Shown: positions 34,005 through 45,339 of the stretch, piece after piece
How the letters are laid out: every line of letters begins with the position of its first letter
How positions within the stretch are numbered: position 1 is the first letter of the stretch
DNA from: Endomychus coccineus
Lineage: Eukaryota > Arthropoda > Insecta > Coleoptera > Endomychidae
DNA length: 64,000 nt
Direction: 5' to 3'
NCBI GenBank assembly: GCA_958510875.1
Contig: OY294069.1
Span: 163,927,111-163,991,110 of the forward strand
Program-made: the position numbers and the translations under genes
The notes under the pieces: model-generated
The model's database searches: none
What the model saw: the letters and a program-made list of their open reading frames with translations, nothing else
What the model was told of the DNA's origin: nothing

Positions 34005-34680
34005 ACCATTAGTTTCCATCTCAGACCTCAGATCTCAGGAAACACGTTGCAGTGTTCCGAAACACTGAATTTTCGCCATCCCTTAAATAGTTACACCATA
34101 AAATCACATTCAACATGATTAATAAAGCCAAATTTGATATCCAAAACCTTCTGAGACCAGATATAACAAGTCCCATCACTAACATGAACCTTGGGAAATT
34201 TTTGCATTTTTATAAATTCCATAAGGGGTGTAAGTATTGAAAAATGTTGGGTCGATCTCATCGATTCCGACATAACTGCGTCATAATATCTCTCATGAAT
34301 GAGAAATTCGATTCTATCATTAGTATCCACCTCAGACGCAGAGGAAACATGTTGGTGCGTTTCGAAACCCTGAATTTTCGCCATCCCTTAGATATGAAAA
34401 AATGGTGAATTTGGTCGATCTCATCGATTCTGATATAGCTGCGTCATAATACACTCTCATTGATGAGAAATTCGATTCTCCCATTAGGTTTCACCTCTCA
34501 CGCAGAGGAAACATGCGTTTCGAAACTCTGAACTTTTGCTATCCCTTAGATAAATACACTATAGAATCACATTTAACATGATTAATTAACTCGAATTTGA
34601 TATCCACGACCTTCTGAGGCCAGATAGAACGAGTTCCATCAGTTACATGAACCTTTGGGAATTTTCGCATTTTACAAAGT
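34005..34680. repeat. Partial direct-repeat cluster
   Basis: A roughly 190-bp unit at about 34020-34212 (CATCCCTTAAATAGTTACAC, ATCACATTCAACATGATTAA, CTTCTGAGACCAGATA) recurs at about 34500-34690. Two shorter units between them (34230-34385 and 34400-34545) share GGTCGATCTCATCGATTC, GCGTCATAATA and CGCAGAGGAAACATG. The unit lies immediately upstream of the mariner transposase relic and may be duplicated mariner 5' sequence. Confidence 0.6.
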
Positions 34681-34689
34681 CAAAGCCAA

Positions 34690-35290
34690 ACGTCAGGAGT
34701 TTGGAGGAGTGTTTGGCGATGCTCAAGAGCGATGAGAAGGACTTTTTTTGTTGTTTGGTAACACTGGACGGAACATGGATTCATGACAACACACCAGAGA
34801 CCAAAGAACAGTCGAAACAGTGGACCTATCCTGGCGAATCGGAGCCGAAAAAGGCCAAAGTTGCTTTATCGGCCAACAAAGTCTAGGCGACAGTTTTTTG
34901 ATATATACACGTCTTGAACCTCTGCGTATATGATGCGGAGCTGTTGGATCTATTCCATGACGATTTGCTCTCCCATCGGGACAACACACCGGCGACAGGT
35001 CCGCAGTTTCAATGGCAAAATTGCATGAATCAGTTCGTCATGCACCAAATTCTCCAGATTTGGCCTCCTGAGATTCTTATCTATTTGCAAACTTAAAGAA
35101 ATGGCTCAGCGGAAATAAATTTGGCTCCAACGATGAGGTCATCGCCTATTTTCTAGGACTGCTGAAAATCTATCATTTGGGAGGGATCGAAAAATTATGA
35201 AAATATTGGACAAAGTATATCGAGCTACAAGGAGATTATGTTGAGAAATAAAATGAGTTTTGACCAAATAAATCATTGCTTGTTTTATTT
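34690..35290 (+). pseudogene. Mariner (DD34D-type) transposase C-terminal relic
   Basis: VTLDGTWIHDNTPETKEQSK, QWTYPGESEPKKAKVALSAN, and further fragments such as LFPNLKKW-like and GSNDEV match the classical mariner transposase (the type also found in SETMAR). WIHxxTPETKxQS is diagnostic. The DEx of the first catalytic box is DGT here, so the acidic partner is changed. There are multiple frameshifts. The 3' sequence GACCAAATAAATCATT is shared with the scrap at 51545. Confidence 0.8.
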
Positions 35291-36570
35291 TTCACTTTGC
35301 CCTAGTATATCATAGATATTCTAGTAAGTTTTGTTCTGTTACTCCATTCATGAAGAACCAATCACATTCTTAATAAATTCAAGTATTCTTTATGTTCATC
35401 CATATAAACGACTTTTCAAATCGGAGGGTTATAGTAAGCAGTCTCCTCGCTATTACCCAAACCACTTGGGCCAACGCTGGTGAATTAAGTCATTTTATAC
35501 CAGGGTCATGAGAAATAAAATAATGATCCGTATTGTATTTGAAGCCAAATAATCCAATAATAACTGACCTACATTTTATTTAAAAAAATAACCGTGTTTC
35601 TTCGCTTTCCTCCGCTGATTTGAAACCATGTTTGCATTGTTGCTTCCATTGAATGACTATTTATTTGGGAATCATCTTACGTAAAACGATTGCATTTAGA
35701 TATGAGGAATCTTGATGAGATACATGAAGAATTCGAATTCCATTCTGAGTCATACGAAATAATCTCATCATTTTAAATCAGGTCGATTTAATGTAAGTAT
35801 ATCGGTTTTCTACATAACTTTTTGTTGTTTTAGAATTTTTCAACGCCCAATAGTACAACAATACTCATGATGTGTTCTATTGGAAATGTTTGAATAAACG
35901 GTGAAACGAAACTACGGTGTATATCCTTGGATATTCTATTCTGGAAACATGAGTGAAATAATGAAAACTGTATAACTGTACTGTATCAATTTGAAGATAT
36001 GGCTCCCTCAGACGAAGGAATAAAGATGATTTTCATCGAAAAATATTAAATACGGAACTCAATTCCATGAGAATTATTCATTTTCAACATCAGATATCAG
36101 TCTTGAAAGTAACGATCCGTTATAAAAAAGCAATACTTCCGATTAAGGTGAATATAATGTGACATTTGAGTGGGAAGTGAAAAACGGAAAAGCTTATCAC
36201 TCAAGAAATTGCATTTATTTGTTTAGCATATATAATTCATTCATAACTACCCACAAGTTTTTCAATTCCAAGAAGCTATTCTTACATATTGAAATTGATG
36301 AGGATCTGTGATACGTTGTCATTATTGTACACCATGCTTATATTTTCAATAGCCTTAACTGTTACTTGATAACATATGGGGTAGTTATATTAACACTCCC
36401 CAATGTCATGATTTTCAATGAACTAGTTCAATTCCAATTCAATCCACATTAGTAAGCAGCACAATTTCCTAGATTATAGAAGTTCATGGAAACAATTGCA
36501 AACGTCACAATTTACGTTTATACGTCAAACAGTGAATTGACTACACAAGCATTGAAAATACGCATAATAA
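35290..36570. other. Spacer and 5' flank of the coiled-coil gene
   Basis: AT-rich DNA. The promoter of the 36571 gene probably lies in the last few hundred bases, but no clear core motif is visible. Confidence 0.3.
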
Positions 36571-37113
36571 ATGGATTTAGCTGGAAAAATATCGGCCACA
36601 TTAAGGAAAGAGGAGGATGAAAAGAATGCAGATGCAACATTGTTGGATATCTCTACAAAAATTCTGAAATTGAAAACGGAAATGATGGATTTGAAACTGA
36701 CTTTCACACATGGATTAACCGAAATTGAAGATAGTCAAAAAGAAATTGCGAAATTACGTATGTCTAAGGAAATTTTGGTAAGTCAAGAAACAAAATTAAA
36801 GAATAAGCTCAGTGAATTGGTGAAAGAATTAATCATAGAAGAGGATAATCTTGACTCTATGCAGGAACTTGTGTGGCTTAATGCGGACCAATTTTGTCAG
36901 AAAGCAACAGACTTGCTGTATCATTCTCGATACGAAGAGAACTCTACCACTGATATTCCGTTTGCAGATCAGGAGAAACTTGAGCATAATATTGCTTTGC
37001 AAGGTAAAATGGAGGCTTTGAAGTTATATGAGAACTTCCAAAGGAGTAGAATTTCCAACCTGGAAAAAATAAAAATTAACATCGTACCCATCAAACTGAA
37101 GGAGAAGGAATAA
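36571..37113 (+). CDS. Coiled-coil protein, 180 residues, function unknown
   Basis: A single uninterrupted frame starts in good context (AATAAATGG) and ends in three stop-like codons (TAATAATAG). The protein is rich in Lys, Glu and Leu. Residues 20-100 show heptad-like spacing (LLDISTKILKLKTEMMDLKL, EIEDSQKEIAKLRMSKEILV, KLKNKLSELVKELIIEEDNL), a likely long coiled coil. A second helical stretch covers residues 133-170. A less charged segment with Trp and Cys (VWLNADQFCQKATDLLYHS) lies between them. There is no signal peptide, membrane segment or catalytic motif. Candidate polyadenylation signals occur at about 37220-37230 and 37347. Coding character is much stronger than for any neighbouring frame, and no transposon motif is present, so I take it as a host gene, perhaps cytoskeletal or centrosomal. 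The family is not recognised. Confidence 0.7.
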   Translation: MDLAGKISATLRKEEDEKNADATLLDISTKILKLKTEMMDLKLTFTHGLTEIEDSQKEIAKLRMSKEILVSQETKLKNKLSELVKELIIEEDNLDSMQELVWLNADQFCQKATDLLYHSRYEENSTTDIPFADQEKLEHNIALQGKMEALKLYENFQRSRISNLEKIKINIVPIKLKEKE

Positions 37114-37359
37114 TAATAGATAATATATTTACTAATTCTTATTGAATCGATTGAATAGTTATTAGTGTATAATATAATATCAAAGTGTTGAAGGTTTCTG
37201 TTTTTTAGCATTACAAATGAAATAATAAAAGTCACTATCATTATCATTATGATTTTAAATTACGAAATGTTTTCTGTGAATTTGCCTTTGAAATATGAAG
37301 AAATAGAGCAGACTTAATGCATCCATAGAACTGTATGATGTCACGTTTAGAGCCAAATA

Positions 37360-38815
37360 AAATAAAAGTTAATATTGGTACTTGAATTGGAAGAGTCAAC
37401 GTTTGATGTATTCTATATGAAATGTTTGAATACTCGGTTCTGGTTAGTAAATTCATGTCACAAAGATTTCACGCACTATTTAGCAGCGGAATCAACAAGT
37501 AGGTTGTATTCTTTTTACAGGATCTCTAGTGGAAATATTCTCAATGGTTATACAGTCTAACTAAACACCAATTGACTCATTCAAGAATATGGGGGTGGAT
37601 GTTAGTTTATTTTCTAGACCAGATTTCTACAAGTGCCTCATAAATACCTAATGACATTTCTATATATAATCCGCTCTCAAAGTACCGTCTTTTTCTACCT
37701 AATAGTATATTTATACAGTAAATAATAAAAGACGCAAGGGACGCGATACTAGCTCCGCCAGCGGAGTATTGGGGTTCCTTATTTGAAGCTGTCACTAAAT
37801 CAACAGTTGATCTGATGAGTCAACGTCTGCTGATTACCAGCACTACTGGTCATACTGTTGAGGCCTCTGCATAGTAATCAGATCTCTGGGAGCGTACAGG
37901 GTTCGTAACTTGTCGAATGCACTAACTATTTATTTTTAATTTTTTCCCAATATCTTCTTCGTTTTAACAACTTCAAAACGATGTCATAGCAAGGTGAATT
38001 TCCGAATGTTCATTATGCTTTCGTAAATTTAGTTCTCCATATAATATAGTTATTTGGAATTGTTTGGGCCAGTCCACTGAGTATTTGGGTATTTTTGCGG
38101 TTTTGCTCATCAAAAGCGCATACAGAGGTTAATATTCAATCTTTTCCTAACGAATTCATGTGAGGCAATCTTTGAAGATTATTATTTTCTGACCATGTCT
38201 TCCATATATACATTTTCATCAACCTACATTTTGTTTCTGAATTCTTAACATATGTATGATAATCAGATAATCAAATTTAATAAGACCTTTTGCATTTGAA
38301 CTTAGCTTATTGCGTATTTGTGAACATTTTATCACTTTTGAACTTATTTATTTACTCCTGTTTTGTCCTCATTTCCAAATTTGAAATGTCATATGTGCAT
38401 GCATGTAGAATTACTTTCAACTAATTCATAACCTGACGTATTCAATACCGTGGGTCTCATTAGGAATTTTTCAACTGGAAAGCTTTCGAAATATGTCGCC
38501 TTTTTTCTATTATCATTCAAATTTTCTTTGGATTACTGAAGTACATGAGCTTCCGGAAATTCTGACTGCCGGAAAGAATTGTGGGAGTGGTGTAAACTAC
38601 CCCATTCTCTATACTTGCTGAGCCCTTGGAAAGAAAAGATTTAATAATAACGATTTTCATGTTTTTATTATGTTGCGTACCCTCTTGATAAATACATACT
38701 TTCTTTTTCATCAAGAATCATATTTCTATTCAGATGAAATCACCGAGGAAAGAAAATACCCCTCCATGCAGATTTTAGGGCAAGGGGTGCTTGAGGGGGT
38801 TCAATATTGGAAAAT
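37360..38815. other. Spacer, nothing recognised
   Basis: No supported gene. Near 38740-38800 a short run ACCCCTCCATGCAGATTTTA leads into the LINE endonuclease fragment. Confidence 0.3.
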
Positions 38816-38817
38816 AT

Positions 38818-38970
38818 GAAGTTGAAGATAGACGTCTGTAACATCCGAGAAGGAAAATCATAAACGATCTTCATTACCATCTGCAGACACACATACCAGA
38901 CATACTGGCCTTAGCTGAGACGCAGGTCAATACATCCATCAACACGACCTATATCCTCTGCACTGACTAC
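38818..38970 (+). mobile_element. LINE family A, APE endonuclease N-terminus
   Basis: The plus strand encodes LKIDVCNIRE (with a frameshift) then HLQTHIPDILALAETQVNTS and YILCTDYE, the N-terminal part of an APE-type endonuclease with the conserved catalytic (S/A)ET. It is cut at 38970 by a LINE in the opposite orientation and resumes at 39776. Confidence 0.7.
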
Positions 38971-39775
38971 GAGATAATAATAATAATAATAATGAATCAA
39001 CTTTATCCATAAGAAAAGGTGAAGTGTCAGCAGTAGCTGTTTTTCAACTCAACCCTAAGGAGATACTCCTAGGGATCTTTAAAAATAAACGTAAATATAA
39101 AGTATAGATGTGAATGTAAAAATAAATATAAGACTATAACAAACATCGTAAAAAATAGCGGAATGTAGTAGATTAGAGAAGGGTAAAATATGAATGTATG
39201 TAATTTACTCCTAGAAAAAGCGAAAATAAGTAAAATATCTACGAGTACCTCTCGGAGAAGAGAATTTAGCCAAAGAGAATACGCCAGGTTAATAGCAAAA
39301 CTGTCAGTCACTTTTCTAGTAAGTGACGCTTAAGTCTCCTTTTTGAAGTTGGAGATTGTATAATGTCTGTACTCACTGGGAAGATCATTATACAATTTGG
39401 ATGCGTTGTACAAGAAACTGCGAGTGAAAATGGAGGTTGAATGTTTAGGAATCACAAGTGCATATTTATTACGGGTGTTGGTGTTATTACGTGATTGGAA
39501 CGCGCAGAGTTTTGCAACTAAGTATTCCGGTTTTTTTGAAGTCAAGTCCTTATGGGTGATAGTCAGTAGATGCATTTTACGTTTCTTATCCAACCTCAAC
39601 CAGCCTGATTCCAGCATTTTAGATCCAATGTGATCTTATTTCCTTTCACGGTAGGAGAAGCGGAGGCAGGCATTTTGAATTCTTTGAAGGCGATCTACAC
39701 TCGTTTCAGATTTAAAAGAAGTATCTCTCCCTCTATTCCAGAATTGATCTCTCAAGCCAGCGAGTGGAGAATCTA
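38971..39775 (-). mobile_element. CR1/L2-like LINE 3' end nested in LINE family A
   Basis: The minus-strand frame 39330-39617 and its upstream extension encode an ORF2 C-terminus: RLQRIQNACLRFSYRERK, then MLESGWLRLDKKRKMHLLTI, then LYNASKLYNDLPSEYRHYTI. The 3' UTR ends in an ATT-repeat tail at 38971-38993. Both flanks belong to one family A endonuclease, so this is an insertion into it. About 30 codons of the host LINE are missing at the junction, so a deletion accompanied or followed insertion. Confidence 0.75.
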
Positions 39776-40900
39776 GAATTACAAGAATTCGATATAATGT
39801 GATTCAAGCTTGACAATTACAAGCAAACAAAATTTCTCTGTTGTCTTTATTCATCACCAAATGAACCAACTCATGATGAATTCTTTGAATTTCTTTCTCT
39901 GAAACTTGCCCTCATTCAGCAGAACTCAGCAGCAGCTGTAGTTATCATCATGGGGCATTTTCACTTTCACAACTCCGCTTGGCTCAAGTTCTGAAGCAAG
40001 TCGGATGACGAAGAGCGACAGGTTAAGGCCTTCGCCATTACCTATGGTCTAGAGCAGGTAATTAACGAACCAACACAGATCATTGATAACAACTATCATT
40101 ATGCCAACACGTTCGACTTATTCCTCACTAACAATCCAGATCCCTATGAAGTAAAGGTCCGTACACCATTGAGAAAAACTGAGCATTCACTCATCACTAC
40201 CACATGTCTCTATATTACTCCACAAACCAATACAACATCTCCGCGCACAGTATGGCATTACAACTCAGCCAACAGGGACGGTCTTCGCATGTTTTTCTGC
40301 GAGTTTCCTTGGAGAAGCGTATGTTTTGAATCTGATGAACCAACGCAATGTGCCACAGAGGTCTCGGATAATATCAGGCTAGAAATGAAAACACACCTCA
40401 TACCAACAAATAACCGTCGTTTGGTGAACGTTGGTTTAATTAAATCTGTCTAGGGCCGTCTCTTCAAAACAAACAGCATTATTGTTGATCCTTTGCGAAA
40501 ACCGCTGCACAACAACTTGGTTTTCGTGCCAAGAGCTACTTTACATCCCAGCAGTCCCTCATAATCTACAAGGCACAGATTCGACCAGTCCTGGAGTACT
40601 GCTCACATGTTTGGAGTTTGGCTCCCGAGCATAGGCCGAATATCTTGGATTCTATCCAGGAGAGATCTATTTGTTTGATTGATATTGTCACACTTATGAG
40701 TTCATTGACCTCTCTAAGACATCGAAGGAAGTTGAAAGATCTCTCCATTTGCTATAGATATTCCCATGTTCGGTACTCATCAGAAATCTCGTCTGTTGTT
40801 TCACCACGAGTGATTCCAGATAGACGGACTAGACGAGCTCAAACTAGAATGCACTACTCCATCCCATTTGTTGAATTAGCGTATCCAGTATGCAGTTAAG
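39776..40900 (+). mobile_element. LINE family A, endonuclease C-terminus joined to RT end
   Basis: From 39776 the frame resumes with ELQEFDIM, then KLDNYKQTKFLCCLYSSPNE, VVIIMGHFHFHNSAWLK (GDFNFHN in an intact copy), ANTFDLFLTNNPDPYEVKVR and LRKTEHSLITT (SDHSLITT). These are the late motifs of an APE endonuclease. At about 40450 the sequence jumps directly to the RT C-terminus (RAKSYFTSQQ-like, PVLEYCSHVWSLAPEH, TLMSSLTSLRHRRKL), so the whole RT palm is deleted. Stops and substitutions at catalytic positions make it dead. Confidence 0.75.
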
Positions 40901-41029
40901 TTGAATATGGCCATTTTTAAGAGTAGCTAGTGTAGTGGAATCGTTTTTGGCCTTCTGGCGTAACATTGCCTCAACTTTTTTTTTTTCAGTTTTTGTTATT
41001 TCTAAAAATCATCACCAATGCGCTCCTCT

Positions 41030-41252
41030 CATCGACATATACATGTGGACTGCTCGTGGCAATGATAAGCGCGGCTAGTGCAGGTGAGAGAGAGGGAAAA
41101 CGAAAAGGCCGGCTCGGAACGTAAGCATACTAGCTACAGTACGCAGCGGCCAATAGAAACGCGATAGAGCCGGCCTCTCCGTTTTCTCTCTCTCTCGCTT
41201 GAACTAGCCGCGCTTATCATTGCCACGTGCAGTCCATATGTATATGTCGATG
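41030..41252. mobile_element. MITE with ~90-bp TIRs and 8-bp target duplication
   Basis: A 223-bp element begins CATCGACATATACATGTGGA and ends in the matching inverse. The arms pair over about 90 bp (GGCAATGATAAGCGCGGCTA against TAGCCGCGCTTATCATTGCC, and GAGAGAGAGGGAAAACG against CGTTTTCTCTCTCTCTC). The flanks GCTCCTCT and GTTCCTCT match at 7 of 8 positions, fitting an 8-bp target duplication as for hAT-type transposons. It is distinctly GC-richer than its surroundings. There is no coding capacity. Confidence 0.75.
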
Positions 41253-41264
41253 GTTCCTCTAGAT

Positions 41265-43875
41265 TTGCGCTCCTGACAGCCGCCCCCGTGGCCAGTCGCT
41301 AGCTACGACGTTGTGAATTTATAATACTTCAGTTAGGCAACGATCGGGAATATTTTTTCTCAAACTTTCTCAAGTTACAATTGTTGGAATTTCCGAAATT
41401 TAATCTACATTTGAAATATTATAATATTAGTTGATACAGAATACAGAACTGTTGGGAAATCTCTATGGAGCAAAACGCTGGATTTGGAAAATTATCCGAC
41501 TTTGTTCCAGATTGTTTCCGGATTATTTATAATGTTTGTACAGTTACATTATAGAATAATTCATAGCGCCCCAAATTACAATGTCATTTGGCTTATATTG
41601 CTTAATTATAATATCAGGAAACACAAAGAGATTTGCACAAATAATACGGAATAGTTTCCAACTGAACCTAATTAATTCTTGATTATTCTATAAATGTTAC
41701 GGATAAGAGACGTTCATACAATTTTCCTTTGCAGGATATTAGAACTGGAATATGCATTTTCCATTGTGGTTCTAATATTCACATTACATGAACGTTCCTT
41801 GATTGTGTTTCTCATAATTCTATGATTCATAAAATATTCGTAATTTCCGACTACTACAATTTGTATTCCGAACCAATTTATCTGATCGAGTAAATTGAAA
41901 ACAATTGTAATTGTTATGTAACTTGTTTTGTGATGGAATCGGAATATTTACAATATAGAATTATGTACTTCAGAACGTGAAATGGGTTGGACATGATAGC
42001 ATGAGTTAGGTTCGGCCTTATTTTATCATTGAATAGATTATACAGGGTTGATTTGCTTGAAATTGGTAGCCTATAAGCTCTACAGGATATCCGGAAAACT
42101 ATGACCCTAAGATTTGAGGGGTAATTCTGCTTGGAAAATTACAGTACACACTTATGAATGATGTTCTTTTGTGTTTTGGTGTGAATTTGACTTGAATTTC
42201 CCAACATAAAAAAATCTAAATTACCCTTGAACTTGAAAGAATGACAAATAACTTTTTTACTCAATATTTTTTTCCAAACGTTGTGAACTCATAACTAAGA
42301 ACATCAAACAATCTATAAAAGGTCTAAGTACCATAGATTCCATTCAGAAACTGACGATCTATCCAAAAGTACCACTTGCAGGCCAACAACAATACAGTTC
42401 CTATTCTACCTGCTTTAGAGCAATTTGCATATTTTTAAATTCACAAAAAATATTTAATCCAGAATTAATGCTAACAAATTATTTCACCACAATGTGGCAT
42501 TCTCAAAGGCAGAAGTTATCAACTAAGCAAAATCTGGAATTATGTGAGATCTTTCTAGTTCCAGACTGCTGTTTCGCTCTTCTCGTAGATTTCATCAGTG
42601 GAACAAGCCAGTTTGCAACGTTACTGGAAGTATGAATACCTCCCCCAAGACAAAATCAGTAATTTTGATATTTTACCGTTGTCGGAGTCTAAATAATTGC
42701 GTAATTCATCTAATCAAATTTACAGATTTTTTTTCGGGAGGTTTTTGAGGTTGAGGGAGGTGTTGTATTGTAAAAAAATCATTGGCACCCATATTGGTTT
42801 TTCTTCGACACCAAATTAACGTATTTGACATGGTGTCAAGGTGTTTTGTCGCAATGCACTTGTTTTAGCCGTCAAAAAGTTCATTTTGTTCCAATTAATG
42901 GTCAATTACTGGGACATATCCCGATGAAAATCCTTGACATTTGTTATTCCTACAACTGGCAACAATAACAAACATTTTCCACCAGGTTAGAAACTGTGTT
43001 CGTGCATTCCACTTAAATTAACTGGCCAGCTCCTAGAAATTCCCTCGATAAAAAAATTTGGCACTAGGTGCAAATGTATAAAAATTACATACTTTTCAAT
43101 ATACAACAACTCCAAAAAAGGGTTAGTGCAATAAACAATTCCACAATGTGAGGTGACTCTAGGTGGAAACGCCTGATAACACACGATTCGGCCTGTAAGA
43201 GCTATTGTACAATGAACGTTTCTCCATCAATATACAGTAGTGCCAAGGTGTATTCATTCAGGTCCACCATATCGTTCTAGCTCCTAGACTATCGATACAG
43301 GTGAGAAATTAATTTTTCCGCCAGGTACTAGTTGTGAAAGGGGAAGCGATTACGTCGTAAGACATAGCGATAACAATACACAAACAACCTAATTCATTAA
43401 TATTTATGCTAGTATAGGAGCCATTGTCTGCATTATTACTGCTAATTGTTGTAGAATATCTAAAAGAGATCTAAGAAGCTACTGGAAAATACAACTTTAA
43501 TTGCTGCATAACGTGTTTAGATATCCAAATATTAATATGGCTTTTGAGTACCTGCATAATCCGATTCCAATTAGGTTCATTGTAACCCTCTTCATTTGCC
43601 ATCAATTATAGCATTCTTCAATTATCATCTTGCAGAAAACTCATTATATGAACTCTGAATCATACGGAGTAGAGTTATTGAAGCGCAACAACTGGCTCCT
43701 AGCGAATTAACGAGGTCAGTTCTACGATCGATGCACAAACTGTTGAATATATCTTCCTGCAATTCCTTGTTGATTCTATCTGCACATAATATATTATGTG
43801 TGTGGAAACCTACTTGTGAACCACTCCGAAAAATAGTAGAATGGAATTATTTAATGAGCTCATTGGCCTATCGCC
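41265..43875. other. Spacer, nothing recognised
   Basis: About 2.6 kb of AT-rich DNA without a supported gene or repeat. Confidence 0.3.
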
Positions 43876-43879
43876 TTGT

Positions 43880-44185
43880 TCCACCATTCTTGAGCTTGAT
43901 TCTTTATTTCAAGTACTGTTATATGATTCACGCAGCGCTTTTGCTATACCACAGAAAGGTTCCGGAACAATTAGAGCTCCACATGCTCTTTCTCGGTCTA
44001 GTGAATCAGCCTCTTCGTTGACTTTGTAACTTGTTTTCCCAGGCTAGAGACAGTATGTTTTGACTGTCCAACTCTTGTAGGGTTTCACAGCAGTCTCAGA
44101 CTAGTTCGGAATTAATTTATTTGGGAATAAGTGCTATATTAGCCGCTTGACTGTCAGAGTATATGGCGACGGTTTCTTATTTTGA
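43880..44185 (-). mobile_element. LINE RNase H scrap
   Basis: The minus strand reads ETVAIYSDSQAANIALIPK, INSELV, DCCETLQELDSQNILSLAW, then a broken FTRPRKSMWSSNCSGTFLW. SDSQAA is an RNase H core and the order matches LINE RNase H domains. Stops interrupt it. Confidence 0.6.
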
Positions 44186-44396
44186 TAGATCTTCGGCACA
44201 CTGTAGTTTCGATTCATGTAGCTTTACAATATATAATATATAATAATTGAATGGGGAACATGGCATGAAGAAGGAATAGAGTTGTGATATCTCACAAATA
44301 CATATTCTATTCCGGACGGCATGCCACCAAAACAAACGAATATAAGCTGAAAAAATTGGTTTCACCCAAGTGTGAGTTCATATTGATATTAATATT

Positions 44397-44741
44397 GTAA
44401 TGTTCAATTCTCACAATTAATTTTTTTGTACATCCGCACTAGCAGGTTTTTAGGTCAATTATCACACCTCATCTTCTTGTATGTATAAAGCATGAACACA
44501 ATATATAAAATTATTCATTCATCATATGGCTTCATTTCTAGATAATTAAAGTTTGTAGGTAGAATTTCATTTCTGATTCATGTAATACATCTAGCTATCT
44601 GGAGATGAAGCCATATGATGTGTAAATAATTTCATATATTGAATCCATTATTTATATATACCTGAGGATGAGGTGTAATAATTGACCTCGAAACTTGGTA
44701 GTACGGATCTACAAAAATGGATTGTGAGAATTAAACATTAC
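44397..44741. repeat. Imperfect inverted repeat, PLE terminal repeats
   Basis: Sequence at 44397-44485 (TGTTCAATTCTCACAATTAA, TTGACCTAA in inverse, GATGAGGTGTGATAATTGA in inverse) pairs with 44655-44741 (GAGGATGAGGTGTAATAATT, TTGTGAGAATTAAACAT). Inverted terminal repeats of this type are characteristic of Penelope-like elements, and a GIY-YIG coding fragment follows at 44950. Confidence 0.6.
44662..44693 (+). ncRNA. Hammerhead-ribozyme-like core in PLE terminal repeat
   Basis: The plus strand reads CUGAGGA, U, then GAGGU-GUAAUAAUUG-ACCUC, then GAAA. The stem is five perfect pairs. CUGANGA, helix II and GAAA in this order is the hammerhead core. The inverted partner at 44.46 kb has lost the CUGA box. 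Helices I and III are not established. Confidence 0.5.
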
Positions 44742-44949
44742 ATGATATGAATATCAGCTAGTTTATTTTTATGGGATAATAATTCTAATTTACTAGAATT
44801 GATTTCACCCAGGAATAGTCAGTTTCATTAAACTTCGAAGATTTTAATGCTCCTTCTAATTACAGAGCCAATCAATCCTATTAGTGTGTGAATATGCAAC
44901 CTAATGTTGAATATTTGATGGAATCTCGAATATATTCAAGAAACAAATG

Positions 44950-45330
44950 TTAAATATTGTTGACAGAACAAGCCAAAAACTTTCAAACATTATTTCGATG
45001 CAAAAAATAAATCTAATGAATTTCGGAAGTCAGGAGCTTATGAGTCAACTTGTGGGGAATATAAAGCCCTATATATTGGTCAAACCGGTAGATTGTTTGA
45101 AGTTAGATATAAGGAACATTTTAGGTCATTTCAATTAAATAAAAGTGATTCAAATTTTCGTTTTCCTCCAATAGAAAACCTAATTATTTGACATAAAATT
45201 ACCAAGGATAGAAAACGTTATCTATTAGAATCTATAAGAAATATTCAATTACAATAATCCTTCAAACAATATACTTAACGAGCAACTAGATCCGGGAAAT
45301 TCCACTTTGTTAAATCCTTGTTGAATTCAC
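44950..45330 (+). pseudogene. Penelope-like element GIY-YIG endonuclease fragment
   Basis: A plus-strand frame around 45030-45160 encodes GAYESTCGEYKALYIGQTGR, then LFEVRYKEHFRSFQLNKSDS. G-x-Y...YIG followed by QTGR and RYKEH are the conserved motifs of the GIY-YIG nuclease that PLEs carry downstream of reverse transcriptase. Reading beyond gives LII-stop-HKITKDRKRYLLE, broken by stops. It differs in sequence from the family P copies in this window, so a second PLE family is present. Upstream RT coding is missing. Confidence 0.75.
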
Positions 45331-45339
45331 ATAATACAA

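Noticed and set aside
34005..34680. Possible CRISPR-like or satellite array
   Set aside because: Units differ in length and spacing and there are only about four. The host is a eukaryote.
34723..34989. 88-codon minus-strand frame
   Set aside because: Antisense to the mariner transposase relic.
37815..37860. CTGATGAGTC as a possible hammerhead
   Set aside because: No GAAA box or compatible stem follows.
43731..44029. Two overlapping plus-strand frames (96 and 62 codons)
   Set aside because: The recognisable signal is an RNase H domain on the minus strand; these are partly its antisense shadows.
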